A DNA stretch of 6,892 nt from an uncultured Clostridia bacterium (GTDB lineage Bacteria > Bacillota > Clostridia > Christensenellales > Aristaeellaceae): assembly GCA_947600345.1 (NCBI GenBank), contig CANQGC010000154.1, forward strand, positions 1 through 6,892, read 5' to 3'. Below, in pieces: positions 5,119-6,892 of this stretch (positions within the stretch are counted from its first letter, which is position 1; each line of letters begins with the position of its first letter). Position numbers and translations under genes: made by a program. Under the pieces are notes generated by a model. That model had not been told where the DNA came from and did no database searches. It was given only the letters and a program-made list of their open reading frames with translations.

Positions 5119-6847
5119 CCGACTGCTGGCGCTCGCGCTTTGCCTGGCGCTGCTGGCAGGCGCGCCGGCGCTCGCGGAGGAGGGGATCGCCCAGTTCGCG
5201 GAGACGCCCGTGGAGGTGGGGCAGACCGAGGAGCCGCTGATCGACCCGGCAGCCGATCCCGCCGCGGAGGCCGAGGACCCGGCCGCGGGGCAGTCGCTGC
5301 TGGACGCGGCGCTCTCCGGCGATCCGCTTTCGGGGCAGACGGCGGACGGCCTGGCGGCGGAGCAGGGCTACGGGAATCCGTACCCGGTCAACATGGACGC
5401 CGACGTCCGCCTGGGCTACGTGGCGGCGACGGGCGTGGAGATGAACCCCTTCCTGTGCACCGAGCGCGACCTGGTGAGCCTGAACGCGCTGGTGTACGAG
5501 TCCGTGGTGGAGCTGGACGATTCGCTCAAGCCCGTGCCGCTGCTGGCGGACAGCTGGAAGAAGCAGGGCAACACCTGGGTGTTCACGCTCCGGTCGGGCA
5601 TCGTGTTCCACAACGGCGCGCCGCTGACCGCCGAGGAGGTCGTCAATACCTACCAGCGCTTTTTGCAGGCCGGCGAGGACAACCCCTACTACAGCCGCGT
5701 GGCGCTGATCCGGGACATGCAGGCGATGGACGAGCTGCAGCTGCGGGTGACCTTTCGCATCTCCGGCTATGCGGCCCTCTACGCCATGACCTTCCCGGTG
5801 GTGGAGAGCCAGACGTTGAACGACGCCGTGCCTCGGGGCACCGGGCCCTACTGGATCACCGAGTACCAGGTCAGCCTGGGCGTGCGGCTGGAGGCCAACC
5901 CCCTGTGGTGGAAGAAGGACCCGGAGATCCACAGCATCGCCGCGCTCAACTACGCCGACGTGGGCGACGCGCTGGAGGCGCTGCGCACCGACGAGATCGA
6001 CACGTTGTGCACCCAGTCCGGCAAGGCGGCGGTGAACCGCAAGCTCTCCGACCTCACCAGCATGGATTACCAGACCAACAACTTCGAGATGCTGATCCCC
6101 AACCTGCAGGAGTCCAGCCCCATGGGCGACATCCGCCTGCGCCAGGCGGTGATGTACGCGCTGGACCGGGCCTCCATCGCGGAGAACGCCTATCTGGGCA
6201 TGGGCGTGCAGTGCGAGGTGCCGGTCAACCCCGGAAGCTGGCTGTACGAGACCCAGAGCGCCATCTACTACTACAGCCCGGAGCGCGCGCTGCAGCTGCT
6301 GCTCGAGTGCGGCTGGAAGGATCTGACCGGCGATGGCATGCTCAACAAGATCAACGGCGTGATCCTGCAGGACTTGAACGTGCGCATCATCACCTACAAT
6401 GAGAGCACCAGCAAGATTCGGGAGAACGCCGCCGACCTGGTGGCCACGTACCTCCAGCAGGTGGGCATCAACGCCACGGTCACGGTGTACTCACGCTCCC
6501 GCTGCCTGTCCCAGATCAACGAGCGCAACTACGATCTGGCGCTGGTGGGCGTGCAGCTGAGCGAGGTGCCGAACCTGGCCCCGCTTCTGCAGGGCGGCGG
6601 CAGCCTGAACATGAACAACTTCCGCAACGAGAACATGGAGGTGCAGCTGGCGCTGGTGAGCTCCGCCGAGACCGAGGAGGAGCTGAAGTCCATCTACAGC
6701 CAGATTCAGATGCTGACCGTGGAGCGCCTGCCGATGCTGGGATTGCTGTTCCGCTCGGGAAGCGTGCTCTCCACCCGCTCGCTCGGAGGGCTGAGCGGGC
6801 TGCGCGTGAGCAACATGCTGAATGGAATAGAATTCATGAAGAAGTGA
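5081..6847 (+). CDS. Secreted family 5 extracellular solute-binding protein
   Basis: This 588-residue protein belongs to the SBP_bac_5 family (OppA/DppA/MppA-like), the capture subunits of ABC importers for peptides and some other solutes. It starts with an Arg-rich n-region, a hydrophobic core LLALALCLALLAG (15-27) and an Ala-x-Ala site (30-32) suited to signal peptidase I. The Cys at 21 has Leu before it and sits inside the core, so there is no lipobox. Residues 33-105 are an Ala/Glu/Asp/Pro-rich linker. The family fold follows: VYESVVELDDSLKPVPLLADSW (138-159), TWVFTLRSGIVFHNGAPLTAEEV (165-187), GTGPYW (253-258), ANPLWW (272-277), IRLRQAVMYALDR (351-363), GWKDLTGDG (411-419) and the end RLPMLGLLFRSG (549-560). 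Permease and ATPase genes are not in the window. The ligand cannot be read from sequence. It overlaps the transglycosylase by 38 bp, so it is probably translationally coupled. Confidence 0.93.
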   Translation: MASALRSTRSRYSRLLALALCLALLAGAPALAEEGIAQFAETPVEVGQTEEPLIDPAADPAAEAEDPAAGQSLLDAALSGDPLSGQTADGLAAEQGYGNPYPVNMDADVRLGYVAATGVEMNPFLCTERDLVSLNALVYESVVELDDSLKPVPLLADSWKKQGNTWVFTLRSGIVFHNGAPLTAEEVVNTYQRFLQAGEDNPYYSRVALIRDMQAMDELQLRVTFRISGYAALYAMTFPVVESQTLNDAVPRGTGPYWITEYQVSLGVRLEANPLWWKKDPEIHSIAALNYADVGDALEALRTDEIDTLCTQSGKAAVNRKLSDLTSMDYQTNNFEMLIPNLQESSPMGDIRLRQAVMYALDRASIAENAYLGMGVQCEVPVNPGSWLYETQSAIYYYSPERALQLLLECGWKDLTGDGMLNKINGVILQDLNVRIITYNESTSKIRENAADLVATYLQQVGINATVTVYSRSRCLSQINERNYDLALVGVQLSEVPNLAPLLQGGGSLNMNNFRNENMEVQLALVSSAETEEELKSIYSQIQMLTVERLPMLGLLFRSGSVLSTRSLGGLSGLRVSNMLNGIEFMKK

Positions 6848-6860
6848 GGAGAAAGCGAGG

Positions 6861-6892
6861 GAGGGGCCGCCGCGAAGCCGCGGCGGCCCCTC
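6861..6892 (+). terminator. Probable operon terminator, cut by the window edge
   Basis: A perfect 14-bp GC-rich stem (6861-6874 with 6879-6892) closes on an AAGC loop, 13 nt after the solute-binding protein stop codon. The window ends at the last paired base, so the T-run that would prove intrinsic termination cannot be seen. Confidence 0.7.

Noticed and set aside
5140..6402. A 420-codon plus-strand frame inside the solute-binding protein gene
   Set aside because: It is a Gly/Ala/Arg-rich shadow in a different frame of a gene with clear family motifs.

Overview
The window is a GC-rich bacterial chromosome segment. It most likely comes from a Bacillota/Clostridia-type organism, for example a gut Clostridia lineage. 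The reasons are strong GGAGG-type ribosome binding sites, sigma-A-like promoters, GTG and TTG starts backed by good Shine-Dalgarno matches, and the order polA, coaE, membrane-anchored lytic transglycosylase. The lineage is an inference and no taxonomic marker was searched.

Layout. Bases 1-192 hold what looks like the decayed C-terminal end of a DDE transposase, with a hairpin over its stop codon. Bases 216-486 contain no credible gene but are densely packed with perfect inverted repeats, including three tandem 20-bp hairpin units with a compensatory base-pair change, and two mutually exclusive structures at the right end. Bases 512-1097 are a complete minus-strand transcription unit: promoter, ribosome binding site, TTG start, a 157-residue exported or membrane-anchored protein of unknown function, and a rho-independent terminator. 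Bases 1098-1246 are a divergent control region. From 1182 to the right edge runs a plus-strand operon with one visible promoter and one terminator stem: polA (DNA polymerase I, proofreading site lost), coaE (dephospho-CoA kinase), a lytic transglycosylase with a poly-arginine cytoplasmic tail, and a secreted family 5 solute-binding protein.

How the genes work together. polA and coaE are housekeeping genes (DNA repair and Okazaki fragment processing; last step of CoA synthesis). The other two act outside the membrane: one cuts peptidoglycan, the other binds a peptide-like or other small solute. All four are tightly packed (14-bp overlap, 16-bp gap, 38-bp overlap), so they are probably co-transcribed and partly translationally coupled. 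A link between the transglycosylase and the binding protein, such as muropeptide capture, is a hypothesis. I found no defence system, CRISPR array, rRNA or tRNA. The least explained part is the hairpin array at 216-486.
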